A stretch of 64,000 nt of DNA from Pseudomonas sp. GV071 (GCF_003050835.1 NZ_QAOJ01000010.1:124001-188000), one strand, 5' to 3'. Numbered from the stretch's first letter, positions 36,412 through 45,721 are shown. Numbers and translations are program-made. Notes: generated from the letters alone by a model not told the origin.

Positions 36412-36536
36412 ATAAGCGTTTAGCTTATGAGGCCTGAACTGCGCAGAGGCAGCATGATCGCCTGCTTGTTTATCGATGGGTATCGAGTAGGAATGCGTCG
36501 GCGACGGCTTACGAAGAGCAATGGAGGAACCATTGC
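36412..36536 (-). promoter_or_regulatory. rho leader with two hairpins
   Basis: Two perfect stems lie in the untranslated leader of rho: ATAAGC-GTTTA-GCTTAT at 36412-36428 and GCAATGG-AGGAA-CCATTGC at 36518-36536. Rho genes are commonly autoregulated by termination in such leaders. That these stems serve this purpose is inference. Confidence 0.45.
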
Positions 36537-36586
36537 GAGGCCGAATGTACCATCGGCTTTGCGGAGCGTCTAGTGTTCGACTAATG

Positions 36587-36614
36587 AAAAAGCCCCGCAC
36601 AGGACGGGGCTTTC
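36587..36614 (-). terminator. Intrinsic terminator after trxA
   Basis: AAAAGCCCCG-CACAGGA-CGGGGCTTTC, with further A residues on the left that read as a T run on the minus strand. It lies 27 nt past the trxA stop codon and separates trxA from rho. Confidence 0.85.
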
Positions 36615-36641
36615 AGGCACAAAGGAGAAATTCCTTACGAC

Positions 36642-36968
36642 TTAGATGTTGCTGTCGAGGAATGCAGCCAGTTGCGACTTGGACAGTGCGCCCACCTTGG
36701 TGGCCTCGACCGCGCCATTCTTGAACAGCATCAGGGTCGGGATACCACGCACGTTGTACTTGGGCGGGGTGTCCTGGTTTTCATCGATGTTCAGTTTGCA
36801 AACTTTCAGTTTGCCTTGGTAGGTCTGGGCGATTTCGTCCAGAACCGGGGCGATCATTTTGCACGGACCGCACCATTCAGCCCAGTAATCGACCAGCACC
36901 GGGCCATCAGCCTGGAGCACATCCTGATCAAAGCTGGCGTCGCTGACGTGGGTGATGAATTCGCTCAT
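36642..36968 (-). CDS. trxA: Thioredoxin 1
   Basis: A 108-residue thioredoxin with the active site WCGPC (Trp32, Cys33, Cys36), the cis-proline motif RGIPTLMLF and a buried Asp in VLVDYWA. It reduces protein disulphides in the cytoplasm. I chose the ATG at 36968 (MSEFITHVSDASF), which matches the family. It has its own terminator and lies upstream of rho, the usual trxA-rho order of gamma-proteobacteria. Confidence 0.97.
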   Translation of the reverse strand: MSEFITHVSDASFDQDVLQADGPVLVDYWAEWCGPCKMIAPVLDEIAQTYQGKLKVCKLNIDENQDTPPKYNVRGIPTLMLFKNGAVEATKVGALSKSQLAAFLDSNI

Positions 36969-37006
36969 GGAAACTCTCCAGGGTCGCAAGGATGTAAAGT
37001 GGCGCC

Positions 37007-37012
37007 ATCATA
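37007..37012 (-). promoter_or_regulatory. Candidate -10 box for trxA
   Basis: TATGAT on the minus strand, about 39 nt upstream of the trxA ATG. TTCGAT 16 nt further up is a weak -35. The region 36969-37315 between trxA and ppx is 347 nt; besides this and the ppx promoter I see nothing in it. Confidence 0.5.
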
Positions 37013-37189
37013 GCCCGGCTTTAACAACATCGAAAGCGCCAGCCGATTGAGGTTCACTATGGTGGCCTGCGCAAATACTGATCAGGCGTTGAACTTAAAA
37101 CTGCCGTGAACGCTCCGTTTCTCTGAGCCCTGCGCCTGACGCTGGTCATAATTACGACGTACAGCACCGGCATACTGCGCGGCCGAACC

Positions 37190-37217
37190 TTGTCACCGCC
37201 TCACCTGCGGCTATAAA
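37190..37217 (+). promoter_or_regulatory. Candidate sigma-70 promoter for ppx
   Basis: TTGTCA at 37190-37195, a 16-nt spacer and TATAAA at 37212-37217 make a good promoter about 100 nt upstream of the ppx ATG. Confidence 0.6.
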
Positions 37218-37315
37218 GAACAACTCCAGCAGCGACATCCCGCCACGCCACCCGCGTTGGCGCAAGCGCCTGATCATGGCAGGATGTCGCGCTACAGCTC
37301 TGAGACCATCACACC

Positions 37316-38818
37316 ATGCCGCAAAGCCCCGCCAAGCATTTCTCCATGATCGCCGCCATCGACCTCGGCTCGAACAGCTTCCATATCGTTCTGGCCAAAG
37401 CTGACCACGGCGAGATCCGCATCCTGGAGCGCATGGGCGAAAAGGTGCAGCTGGCCGCCGGTATCGATGAGCAGCGCGAACTCAATGAAGAAGCCATGCA
37501 GCGCGGCCTCGACTGCCTGCGCCGCTTTGCCCAACTGACCAACAGCCTGCCACCGGGCGCCGTGCGCGTGGTCGGCACCAACGCCTTGCGTGAAGCGCGC
37601 AACCGCTCGGTGTTCATCCGCCGCGCTGAGGAAATTCTCGGTCACCCGGTGGAAGTGATTTCCGGACGCGAGGAAGCGCGTCTGATCTACCTCGGCGTGT
37701 CGCACACTCTGGCCGACACCCCCGGCAAACGCCTGGTCGCCGACATCGGCGGCGGCAGTACCGAGTTCATCATTGGCCAACGTTTTGAACCGCTGCTGCG
37801 CGAAAGCCTGCAGATGGGCTGTGTGAGCTTCACCCAACGTTACTTCCGCGACGGCAAGATCACCCCCGCCCGCTACGCCCAGGCGTACACCGCTGCGCGT
37901 CTGGAGCTGATGGGCATCGAGCACGCGCTGCGCCGCCTCGGCTGGGACGAAGCGGTCGGCGCCTCGGGCACCATTCGCGCGGTGGGCCTGGCAATCAAAG
38001 CCGGCGGCCACGGCAACGGTGAAGTCACCGCCGAAGGCCTGGCCTGGCTGAAGCGCCGGGTGCTGAAACTGGGCGAAGTCGATAAGCTCGACATGGACGG
38101 CATCAAGCCCGACCGCCGTGCAATTTTCCCAGCCGGCCTGGCGATTCTCGAAGCGATCTTCGACGCCATGGACTTGCACAGCATGGCCCACTCCGAAGGC
38201 GCGCTGCGCGAAGGCGTGCTGTATGACCTGCTTGGCCGCCACCACCACGAAGACGTCCGTGAGCGCACCCTGAGCGCGCTGATGGAGCGCTACCACGTCG
38301 ACCTGGAACAGGCCCAACGCGTCGAGGCCAAAGCCCTAGAAGCCCTCGACGATGTGGCGCAGTCCTGGGGCCTGGATGATGAATGGCACCGCGAGCTATT
38401 GAGCTGGGCCAGCAAGGTGCATGAGGTGGGCCTGGACATCGCCCACTACTCCTACCACAAGCACGGCGCTTACCTGGTGGAGCACTCGGACCTCGGCGGT
38501 TTCTCGCGCCAGGACCAACAGATGCTTGCACTCTTGGTGCGCGGCCACCGGCGTAATATTCCCAAGGACAAATTCGCCGAGTTCGGCGATGAAGGCATCA
38601 AGCTGATGCGCCTGTGCGTGCTGCTGCGTTTCGCGATTCTGTTCCACCACATTCGCGGCACCCAAGAGATGCCAAAGGTGAAACTGCGCGCCAGCGACGA
38701 CAGCCTGGACTTGGCCTTCCCCGATGGCTGGCTGGCAGCCAACCCGCTGACCCAGGCCGACTTCGAAGCCGAAGCAGAATGGCTGAAGCGGATCGGCTTG
38801 ACCCTCAGCGTTGGCTAA
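37316..38818 (+). CDS. ppx: Exopolyphosphatase
   Basis: A 500-residue Ppx/GppA-family enzyme. The N-terminal ASKHA fold has AAIDLGSNSFHIVLA, VVGTNALREARN and the phosphate loop DIGGGSTEF. The C-terminal half (about 320-500) is the HD-like helical domain seen in the long form of Ppx. It removes terminal phosphates from polyphosphate and may also act on pppGpp. It is convergent with ppk, the polyphosphate-making enzyme, with a shared terminator between them. Confidence 0.95.
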   Translation: MPQSPAKHFSMIAAIDLGSNSFHIVLAKADHGEIRILERMGEKVQLAAGIDEQRELNEEAMQRGLDCLRRFAQLTNSLPPGAVRVVGTNALREARNRSVFIRRAEEILGHPVEVISGREEARLIYLGVSHTLADTPGKRLVADIGGGSTEFIIGQRFEPLLRESLQMGCVSFTQRYFRDGKITPARYAQAYTAARLELMGIEHALRRLGWDEAVGASGTIRAVGLAIKAGGHGNGEVTAEGLAWLKRRVLKLGEVDKLDMDGIKPDRRAIFPAGLAILEAIFDAMDLHSMAHSEGALREGVLYDLLGRHHHEDVRERTLSALMERYHVDLEQAQRVEAKALEALDDVAQSWGLDDEWHRELLSWASKVHEVGLDIAHYSYHKHGAYLVEHSDLGGFSRQDQQMLALLVRGHRRNIPKDKFAEFGDEGIKLMRLCVLLRFAILFHHIRGTQEMPKVKLRASDDSLDLAFPDGWLAANPLTQADFEAEAEWLKRIGLTLSVG

Positions 38819-38828
38819 ATCGAGGCCA

Positions 38829-38861
38829 ACAAAAAGCCGCTCCTGGGAGCGGCTTTTTGTT
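38829..38861. terminator. Bidirectional terminator between ppx and ppk
   Basis: AACAAAAAGCCGCTCC-TG-GGAGCGGCTTTTTGTT: a long perfect stem with A and T tracts on opposite sides, located between two converging genes. Confidence 0.93.
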
Positions 38862-38890
38862 GGGTGGCGTACACCCCGTAGGAGCGCCCA

Positions 38891-41149
38891 CTACCGCACG
38901 CTGAGCGGCGGGTTGGTCAATTTCTCCAGCAACCCGGCCTGTGCACTGCGGGCATTCTGATTACCGGTCGGGCTGGAACGCACGTAGCGGCCATCCGATT
39001 GCAGCACCCACGCCTGGGTGTTGTCGCTGAGGTAAGACTCCAGCTCTTTCTTCACCCGCATGATCAGCTTCTTGCCTTCCACCGGGAAGCAGGTTTCCAC
39101 CCGCTTATCCAGGTTGCGCTCCATCCAGTCGGCACTCGACAGGTAGATCTTCTCGTCGAAGTCGTTGAGGAAGTAGAACACCCGCGTGTGCTCAAGGAAG
39201 CGACCGATGATCGAGCGCACGTGGATGTTGTGCGACACGCCAGCGATGCCTGGGCGCAGGCAGCACATGCCACGCACCACCAGGTCGATGCGCACACCAG
39301 TCTGGCTGGCTTTGTACAGCGCGCGGATGATCTTCGGGTCAGTCAGCGAGTTGAACTTGGCGATGATGTGCGCCGGCTTGCCTTCGGCCGCCAGGGCGGT
39401 TTCGCGGGCGATCATGTCGAGCAGGGTTTTCTTCAGGGTGAACGGCGCGTGCAGGAGCTTTTTCATCCGCAGGGTCTTACCCATGCCGATCAACTGACTG
39501 AACAGCTTGGACACGTCTTCACACAACGCATCGTCGGAGGTGATCAGGCTGTAGTCGGTGTACAGCCGCGCGTTGCCGGCGTGGTAGTTACCGGTCCCGA
39601 GGTGGGCGTAACGCACGATCTCCCCGGCCTCGCGGCGCAGGATCAGCATCATCTTGGCGTGGGTCTTGAAGCCGACCACGCCATAGATCACCACCGCACC
39701 GGCCGCCTGCAGACGGCTGGCCAGTTGCAGGTTGGACTCTTCGTCAAAGCGCGCGCGCAATTCGATTACTGCGGTGACTTCCTTGCCGTTACGCGCGGCG
39801 TCCACCAGCGCGTCGACGATCTCGGAGTTGGCGCCGCTGCGGTACAGGGTCTGCTTGATCGCCAGCACGTGCGGGTCTTTCGCTGCCTGGCGCAGCAGGT
39901 CGACCACCGGGGTGAACGATTCGAAGGGGTGCAGCAGCAGGATGTCCTGCTTGCTCACCACGTTGAACAGGTTGTCGCTGTTCTGCAGCAGCTTGGGGAT
40001 AACCGGGGTGAACGGCGTGTATTGCAGCTCCGGGTGGCTATCCAGGCCGGTGATGCTGAACAGACGGGTCAGGTTGACCGGGCCATTTACGCGGTACAAC
40101 TCGCTCTCACTGAGGTTGAACTGCTTGAGCAGGTAGTCGGCCAGGTGGGCTGGGCAGGTGTCGGCCACCTCCAGGCGCACGGCATCGCCGTAACGACGGG
40201 AGAACAGCTCGCCGCGCAGGGCGCGCGCCAGGTCTTCCACGTCTTCGGAGTCCAGCGACAGGTCCGCGTTACGGGTCAGACGGAACTGGTAGCAGCCCTT
40301 CACTTTCATGCCTTGGAACAGGTCATCGGCATGGGCGTGGATCATCGACGACAGGAACACATGGTTGTCGCCTGGACCACCGACGTCTTCCGGCACCTTG
40401 ATTACCCGCGGCAACAGACGCGGCGCCGGAATGATCGCCAGACCGGAGTCGCGACCAAAGGCGTCGATACCTTCGAGTTCGACGATGAAGTTCAGGCTCT
40501 TGTTCACCAGCAACGGAAACGGGTGCGTCGGGTCGAGGCCGATGGGGGTGATGATCGGGGCGATTTCGGCGCGGAAATAACGACGCACCCAGGCCTTGAT
40601 CTTGGTGGTCCAGAAGCGCCGGCGAATAAAGGTGATGTTGTGTTTGGCCAGCTCGGGAAACAGCACGTCGTTGAGGATGGCGTACTGGCGGCCGACCTGC
40701 TCGTGGGCCAGCTCGCTGATGCGCGCTAGCACCTGGTGCGGCTGCAGGCCATCGGCGCCGGCCTGTTCACGGGCGAAGGTAATCTGCTTCTTCAGCCCGG
40801 CAACACGAATCTCGAAGAACTCATCCAGGTTGCTGGAGAAGATCAGCAGAAACTTCAGCCGCTCCAGCAAGGGATAGGACTCATCCAGCGCCTGCTCCAG
40901 CACGCGGATATTGAACTGCAGCTGGGACAGCTCGCGGTGGATATACAGGCTGCTGTCGTCCAGGCCTGGAACCGGCAACGGCGCAGGCGCGGGTACTTGC
41001 TCCACGGCAGCGACCACTGGCTCTTCGACCACCGCCTCGCTGACGGTTTCCGCGACCACCGGCTCCGGTGCTGCCAGCTCTTCCACTGCCTGTTCCGCTA
41101 CGGCTGACGCCTTAACCACGTCCGCCTTGCTGAGTCCTTCGGTATTCAT
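38891..41149 (-). CDS. ppk: Polyphosphate kinase 1
   Basis: A 752-residue PPK1, longer than the 688 of E. coli because of an Ala/Glu/Val/Pro-rich N-terminal tail (about residues 1-60) before DDSSLYIHRELSQLQFN. The autophosphorylated histidine lies in YAHLGTGNYHAGNARLYTDY near 515. It makes long-chain polyphosphate from ATP. It sits 19 nt downstream of hemB and is probably cotranscribed with it. The low-complexity tail is likely disordered; starts further in would remove it, but a GGGAAA site supports the ATG used. Confidence 0.94.
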   Translation of the reverse strand: MNTEGLSKADVVKASAVAEQAVEELAAPEPVVAETVSEAVVEEPVVAAVEQVPAPAPLPVPGLDDSSLYIHRELSQLQFNIRVLEQALDESYPLLERLKFLLIFSSNLDEFFEIRVAGLKKQITFAREQAGADGLQPHQVLARISELAHEQVGRQYAILNDVLFPELAKHNITFIRRRFWTTKIKAWVRRYFRAEIAPIITPIGLDPTHPFPLLVNKSLNFIVELEGIDAFGRDSGLAIIPAPRLLPRVIKVPEDVGGPGDNHVFLSSMIHAHADDLFQGMKVKGCYQFRLTRNADLSLDSEDVEDLARALRGELFSRRYGDAVRLEVADTCPAHLADYLLKQFNLSESELYRVNGPVNLTRLFSITGLDSHPELQYTPFTPVIPKLLQNSDNLFNVVSKQDILLLHPFESFTPVVDLLRQAAKDPHVLAIKQTLYRSGANSEIVDALVDAARNGKEVTAVIELRARFDEESNLQLASRLQAAGAVVIYGVVGFKTHAKMMLILRREAGEIVRYAHLGTGNYHAGNARLYTDYSLITSDDALCEDVSKLFSQLIGMGKTLRMKKLLHAPFTLKKTLLDMIARETALAAEGKPAHIIAKFNSLTDPKIIRALYKASQTGVRIDLVVRGMCCLRPGIAGVSHNIHVRSIIGRFLEHTRVFYFLNDFDEKIYLSSADWMERNLDKRVETCFPVEGKKLIMRVKKELESYLSDNTQAWVLQSDGRYVRSSPTGNQNARSAQAGLLEKLTNPPLSVR

Positions 41150-41168
41150 CGGGGTTTCCCAAGAGGGC

Positions 41169-42182
41169 TTACTGCCCTTGCTTCAATAGTTGTGCCGCAC
41201 GCACGGCGAAATAGGTCAGGATGCCATCGGCACCCGCGCGCTTGAATGCAGTCAGCGACTCGACGATCACTGCCTCGCTGAGCCAGCCATTCTGGATGGC
41301 CGCCATGTGCATGGCGTACTCGCCGCTGACCTGATAGACAAAGGTCGGCACGCGGAATTCCTCTTTCACCCGGTAAAGAATATCCAAGTACGGCATACCT
41401 GGCTTGACCATCACCATGTCCGCGCCTTCAGCCAGGTCTGCGGCCACTTCGTGCAGGGCTTCATCACTGTTGGCCGGGTCCATCTGGTACGAGGCCTTAT
41501 TGGCCTTGCCCAGGTTCAGCGACGAGCCGACCGCATCGCGGAACGGGCCATAGTAGGCGCTGGCGTACTTGGCCGAGTAGGCCATTATCCGTGCGTTGGT
41601 GTGGTCGGCCAGTTCCAATGCCTCACGGATGGCCTGGATACGGCCGTCCATCATGTCGGACGGCGCCACGACCTGGGCACCGGCTTCGGCGTGAGACAAG
41701 GCCTGGCGCACCAGGGCGTCGACGGTAATGTCGTTCTGCACATAGCCGTGTTCGTCAAGGATGCCGTCCTGACCGTGGGTGGTGAAGGGGTCCAGGGCCA
41801 CGTCGCTGATCACGCCCAACTCAGGAAACTTCGCGCGCAGCGCACGAATGGCGCGCTGGGCAATACCGTCCGGGTTCCAGGCTTCGCAACCGTCGAGGGT
41901 CTTCTTCTCGGCCGGGGTCACCGGAAACAGCGCCAGCGCCGGAATACCCAAGGCGACCCAGGCTTCGGCTTCTTTAAGCAGCAGGTCAATCGACAGGCGT
42001 GCCACGCCCGGCATGGACGCTACTTCTTCGCGGGTGTTTTCACCGTCGAGAACAAATACCGGCAGGATCAGATCGTCTACCGTCAGCACATTCTCGCGCA
42101 CCAGGCGGCGGGAGAAATCGTCGCGGCGGTTGCGACGCAGGCGGGTGGCGGGGAACAGACGATTGGCGGGGGTAAAGCTCAC
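41169..42182 (-). CDS. hemB: Delta-aminolevulinic acid dehydratase (porphobilinogen synthase)
   Basis: A 337-residue HemB with the two active-site lysines Lys205 (AYSAKYASAYYGPFRD) and Lys260 (MVMVKPGMPY), and an aspartate-rich metal site (SDVALDPFTTHGQDG) in place of the zinc cysteines, the magnesium-type arrangement of Pseudomonas. It condenses two aminolevulinate molecules in haem synthesis. The start is a GTG at 42182 with AGGAG 6 nt upstream, giving MSFTPANRLFPATRLRRN as in P. aeruginosa. Confidence 0.96.
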   Translation of the reverse strand: MSFTPANRLFPATRLRRNRRDDFSRRLVRENVLTVDDLILPVFVLDGENTREEVASMPGVARLSIDLLLKEAEAWVALGIPALALFPVTPAEKKTLDGCEAWNPDGIAQRAIRALRAKFPELGVISDVALDPFTTHGQDGILDEHGYVQNDITVDALVRQALSHAEAGAQVVAPSDMMDGRIQAIREALELADHTNARIMAYSAKYASAYYGPFRDAVGSSLNLGKANKASYQMDPANSDEALHEVAADLAEGADMVMVKPGMPYLDILYRVKEEFRVPTFVYQVSGEYAMHMAAIQNGWLSEAVIVESLTAFKRAGADGILTYFAVRAAQLLKQGQ

Positions 42183-42380
42183 GGCAGACTCCTGGGCCCG
42201 CACAGACGGGCGAGTGTGACAGTTATAGGCGGCCATTATGACCAAAGAATGACAAACCTGCCGCCCATGCGACGGCGCGCCGCAGCAGGCCGCCATTCTA
42301 CCTTTGAGATACGCCATCGTGCTTTCCCCTGACGCGCTGGCGGGTTAGGCTGCGCGTTCATTTCGCCGTGCACGCTGACG

Positions 42381-42935
42381 ATGCTCCAACAATTCCTGCA
42401 GGACTTCGGTTACCTCGCCTTATTTCTTGGCACCTTTTTCGAAGGCGAGACCATTCTGGTATTGGCCGGCTTCCTCGCGTTCCGTGGCTACATGGACATC
42501 AACGTGGTGGTGCTGGTGGCCTTCTGCGGCAGCTATGCCGGCGACCAACTCTGGTACTACCTGGGACGCAAACACGGACGCCGCCTGCTGGCACGCAAAC
42601 CTCGATTGCAGAAGATGGGCGACAAGGCGCTGGTCTATATCCAACGCCATCCCGATTTATGGGTGCTGAGCTTTCGCTTCGTCTACGGCATGCGCACGGT
42701 GATGCCGGTTGCCATCGGCCTGTCGGGCTACCCGCCGCTGCGTTACCTGATCCTCAATGGCATTGGCGCCATCGTTTGGGCCGCCGCCCTGGGCTATGCC
42801 TCGTTCCACTTCGGCTCGGTGATGGAAAGCATCCTGGGCAATATCAAGAAGTATGAACTGTGGGTGCTTGGCGCTCTGATTCTGCTCGGCGCCGCCCTGT
42901 GGCTGCGCCGTTACCTGAAGTCGCAGAAAGACTGA
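42381..42935 (+). CDS. DedA family membrane protein
   Basis: A 184-residue DedA-type protein with the family features F[FL]EGETILVLAGFLA at the N-terminus, GDQLWYYLGR in the middle and FRFVYGMRTVMPVAIG in the second half, with several membrane helices. DedA proteins are linked to proton-dependent lipid-carrier or phospholipid movement across the inner membrane. The stop codon abuts the stop codon of the next gene on the opposite strand with no gap. Confidence 0.93.
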   Translation: MLQQFLQDFGYLALFLGTFFEGETILVLAGFLAFRGYMDINVVVLVAFCGSYAGDQLWYYLGRKHGRRLLARKPRLQKMGDKALVYIQRHPDLWVLSFRFVYGMRTVMPVAIGLSGYPPLRYLILNGIGAIVWAAALGYASFHFGSVMESILGNIKKYELWVLGALILLGAALWLRRYLKSQKD

Positions 42936-44174
42936 TCAGGCCGGCAAAGCGGCGCTGCCACGGCGCGCTACCAACACCAACGCCAGCGCGCTGGCCAGGC
43001 TGTAGAGGCCCAACAGGCTCCAGCCCAACGTACTGATCGGCAGCAACCCCGCCTGCTCAGCCAGCCACAGCGCCGGCGCATTCAGCAGTAAACGCAAGAC
43101 TTCCAGCCCCAGCGCTTGCGGGCGGTTCTCCAGCCATAACCCCAGCACATACAACCCGAACGCCATCCATGCACAACTGCCGAGCAGCACCGCCACGCTC
43201 TGGTTCGCGCCGGTGGCCAGCAGGAAACTACCTGCCGCCACGTACAGCACGAACTGCAGGCCGGCATACAGCTGTTGCGCCGGGCGCAGCGGCACGTGGA
43301 ATTTCACGAACTGGCTCAGATCAGCCTTGCTCTGCGGGTATTTCGCCGCGACATCTGCCGGGCGCCAGCCGGTGCGCATGAACCAGATGCGCAGCTTGTC
43401 CCACCAGGATTCGGCCAGCACCGCGTCACGCCAGAGCACCACGTAGAACTGCAGGTTGGCCCACAACGGGTTCCAGCTGGCCAGCGGCGTGGTTACGCCA
43501 AACACCACGGGTTCCTCGTCCAGTTCCTCCTGAAAGGTGCCGAACAGGCGGTCCCAGACAATGAAAACGCCACCGTAGTTGCGGTCCATGTACACCGCGT
43601 TCTGCGCGTGGTGCACGCGATGGTTGGACGGCGAGATAAACACCCACTCGAACCAACCGAGCTTGGGAATGTGGCGGGTGTGCACCCAGAACTGGTACAG
43701 CAGGTTTAGCGCCGCGACGGTCAGGAACACCAGCGGCGGCACCCCCACCAGCGCCATCGGCAGGTAAAAAACCCAACCGAAAATCCACCCGGTGCTGGTC
43801 TGGCGCAGGGCGGTGGAGAGGTTGTATTCCTCGCTCTGGTGATGCACCGAGTGCGCTGCCCACAGCACGTTGCGCTCGTGGCCCAGGCGGTGATTCCAGT
43901 AGTAGCAAAAATCATAAAAGACAAAGGCAAACAGCCACACCCAGAGGTTCTGCGCTGACAGTTCGAACACGCCCCAGTGCTGCCAGGCGAAGGTATAAGT
44001 GAGCAAGCCGACCACCTTGGTCAGCAGCCCCACGGTGGTTGACAGCACCCCGGCGCTGAGGCTGTTGATGGCATCCGCCAGGCGATAGGTACTGACCTTG
44101 CGCCAGCGGTCGGCGAGCAGTTCAAGCCCAATCAGCAGGAAGAAAAAAGGTACGGCGTAAAGGACGTAATTCAT
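42936..44174 (-). CDS. Fatty acid hydroxylase/sterol desaturase superfamily membrane protein
   Basis: A 412-residue integral membrane protein. Di-iron histidine boxes are visible: HRLGHERN, AAHSVHH and SNHRVHH, with an additional VHTRHI, as in the fatty acid hydroxylase superfamily and closest in feel to alkylglycerol monooxygenase-like proteins. At least six hydrophobic segments, three in a C-terminal membrane block. The substrate is unknown; lipid hydroxylation is inferred. I chose the ATG at 44174 (MNYVLYAVPFFFLLIG), although the ribosome site is poor. Confidence 0.85.
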   Translation of the reverse strand: MNYVLYAVPFFFLLIGLELLADRWRKVSTYRLADAINSLSAGVLSTTVGLLTKVVGLLTYTFAWQHWGVFELSAQNLWVWLFAFVFYDFCYYWNHRLGHERNVLWAAHSVHHQSEEYNLSTALRQTSTGWIFGWVFYLPMALVGVPPLVFLTVAALNLLYQFWVHTRHIPKLGWFEWVFISPSNHRVHHAQNAVYMDRNYGGVFIVWDRLFGTFQEELDEEPVVFGVTTPLASWNPLWANLQFYVVLWRDAVLAESWWDKLRIWFMRTGWRPADVAAKYPQSKADLSQFVKFHVPLRPAQQLYAGLQFVLYVAAGSFLLATGANQSVAVLLGSCAWMAFGLYVLGLWLENRPQALGLEVLRLLLNAPALWLAEQAGLLPISTLGWSLLGLYSLASALALVLVARRGSAALPA

Positions 44175-44483
44175 GGCACACCCGTCGTTGTTATTGTCCG
44201 GCCACAAGCTGGGACTATAGGCAACGATGCTAGCCCCGAGCCACGTCGGACTCCGCGACATGGGGTGACAACCTGAGCGGCATTTAGCGACAGACACCTC
44301 CGGGACGACGGCGGAAAAAACACTAAATGACATTTTCATAACGCGCTTTGCCCCAAACTGCGGTCCAAACTTGTACCAGCCAGGCAGCACGGGTTGGTCG
44401 AGGGTACTTGGCGGCTGACTCAGCGTCGGGTTTAGTCAGATGGCCGAACGCTCGGCCAACCCATCGAGTAACGGGGAATCGCC
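44175..44483. other. Intergenic region between hydroxylase-family gene and elbB
   Basis: 309 nt between divergent genes. I find no gene, repeat or convincing hairpin. TTGTCC followed by TATAGG 16 nt later (about 44200-44225, plus strand) is a possible promoter, but it would leave a long leader before elbB. Confidence 0.4.
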
Positions 44484-45149
44484 ATGCACAAGAAAGTCGC
44501 TGTAATTCTCTCTGGTTGTGGCGTCTATGACGGCGCGGAAATCTACGAAAGCGTGATCACCCTGCTGCGCCTGGACCAACGCGGGGTCGAGGTGCAGTGC
44601 TTCGCACCCAACGTCACCCAACACCACGTAATCAACCACCTCACCGGCGAGGAAATGCCGGAAAGTCGCAACGTGCTGGTGGAAGCTGCACGCATCGCCC
44701 GCGGCGCAATCAAGGATGTACGAGAAGCCAATGCCGAGGACTTCGATGCGCTGATCGTGCCCGGCGGTTTCGGCGCGGCGAAGAACCTTAGCGACTTCGC
44801 CGTTAACGGTGCGCAACTTACGGTGCAACCTGACGTGCTGGCCCTGGCCCAGGCCTTTGCCGCAGCGAAAAAACCGGTGGGGCTGATCTGCATCGCCCCG
44901 GCGATGGCGGCGAAAATATTCGGCCCCGGCGTGATCTGCACCATTGGCAACGATGCCGACACCGCCGCCGCCCTCACAGCCATGGGCGCTGAGCACCAAG
45001 AGTGCACGGTCGACGACATCGTCGAAGACCCGCAGCACAAACTGATTACCACCCCCGCCTACATGCTGGCGCAATCCATCAGCCAGGCCGCCTCCGGCAT
45101 CAACAAGCTGGTGGACCGCGTGCTCGAATTGAGCAGCCACCCGAGTTAA
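44484..45149 (+). CDS. elbB: ElbB-type isoprenoid biosynthesis/glyoxalase protein
   Basis: A 221-residue protein of the DJ-1/ES1 class. It starts KKVAVILSGCGVYDGAEIYE, with ALIVPGGFGAAKNLSDFA in the middle and the nucleophile cysteine in GLICIAPAMAA near 136. E. coli ElbB has weak glyoxalase activity; a link to isoprenoids rests on old genetics. GGGGAAT before the ATG serves as ribosome site. The minor pilin operon starts 59 nt downstream, on the same strand. Confidence 0.92.
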   Translation: MHKKVAVILSGCGVYDGAEIYESVITLLRLDQRGVEVQCFAPNVTQHHVINHLTGEEMPESRNVLVEAARIARGAIKDVREANAEDFDALIVPGGFGAAKNLSDFAVNGAQLTVQPDVLALAQAFAAAKKPVGLICIAPAMAAKIFGPGVICTIGNDADTAAALTAMGAEHQECTVDDIVEDPQHKLITTPAYMLAQSISQAASGINKLVDRVLELSSHPS

Positions 45150-45208
45150 GCACCACCGCATCACTCGCTACAGGCCAGGAAGGCCGCTACTGACAAGGAT
45201 GTTTTGCC

Positions 45209-45721
45209 ATGCGCTCAAGCTCCGCTTTTACCCTTACTGAACTGCTGGTGACCCTGTGCTTGCTGGGGGTAGCCGCCAGCGTCGCCTTGCCCAACCTCAA
45301 CCACTACCTACACAACCAGCGCCAGGAAGACCTGCGCCACAGCCTGCAAAGCCATCTCAAAGCCGCACGTGGTGAAGCCATCGCGCTGATGCAGCGGGTC
45401 GAACTCTGTGGTTCCAGTTCCGGTCAGCAGTGTGACCAGGCCTGGGCGCAGGGTTGGCTGCTGCGCGTTCCGGTTAGCCAGCGCATCTTGCGCTATTCCC
45501 GCCAGCGCGGCCTCGAACGCCTGCGCTGGGCAGGCGCCGGCGCCGCCAGCCAGAGCGTGATCTACCAAGCCAATGGCAGCACTGTCGCCAGCAACGGGCG
45601 CTTCATCCTCTGCGATGCCGGTGGCCAAGTGGCTTGGCAATTGGTGATCAACCGGCAGGGGCGCGTACGCCATCAGCAGGGCCTGGAAAACGGGCAAAGC
45701 GCCGCCGAACTGTGTCGCTGA
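45209..45721 (+). CDS. fimT: FimT/FimU-type minor pilin
   Basis: A 170-residue prepilin. The type III signal is SSA/FTLTELLVTLCLLGV: the residue before the cleavage site is Ala where Gly is usual, and Glu5 is kept. The C-terminal part has the GspH/FimT domain with conserved cysteines (ELCGSSSGQQC, then two near the end). It would initiate or prime type IV pilus assembly, or bind DNA as FimT does in some species. It is first in the minor pilin operon, 129 nt before pilV. Confidence 0.88.
   Translation: MRSSSAFTLTELLVTLCLLGVAASVALPNLNHYLHNQRQEDLRHSLQSHLKAARGEAIALMQRVELCGSSSGQQCDQAWAQGWLLRVPVSQRILRYSRQRGLERLRWAGAGAASQSVIYQANGSTVASNGRFILCDAGGQVAWQLVINRQGRVRHQQGLENGQSAAELCR

Noticed and set aside
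38999..40729. 576-codon open frame antisense to ppk
   Set aside because: Shadow of ppk; low-information His/Gln/Val-rich translation typical of reversed Pseudomonas genes.
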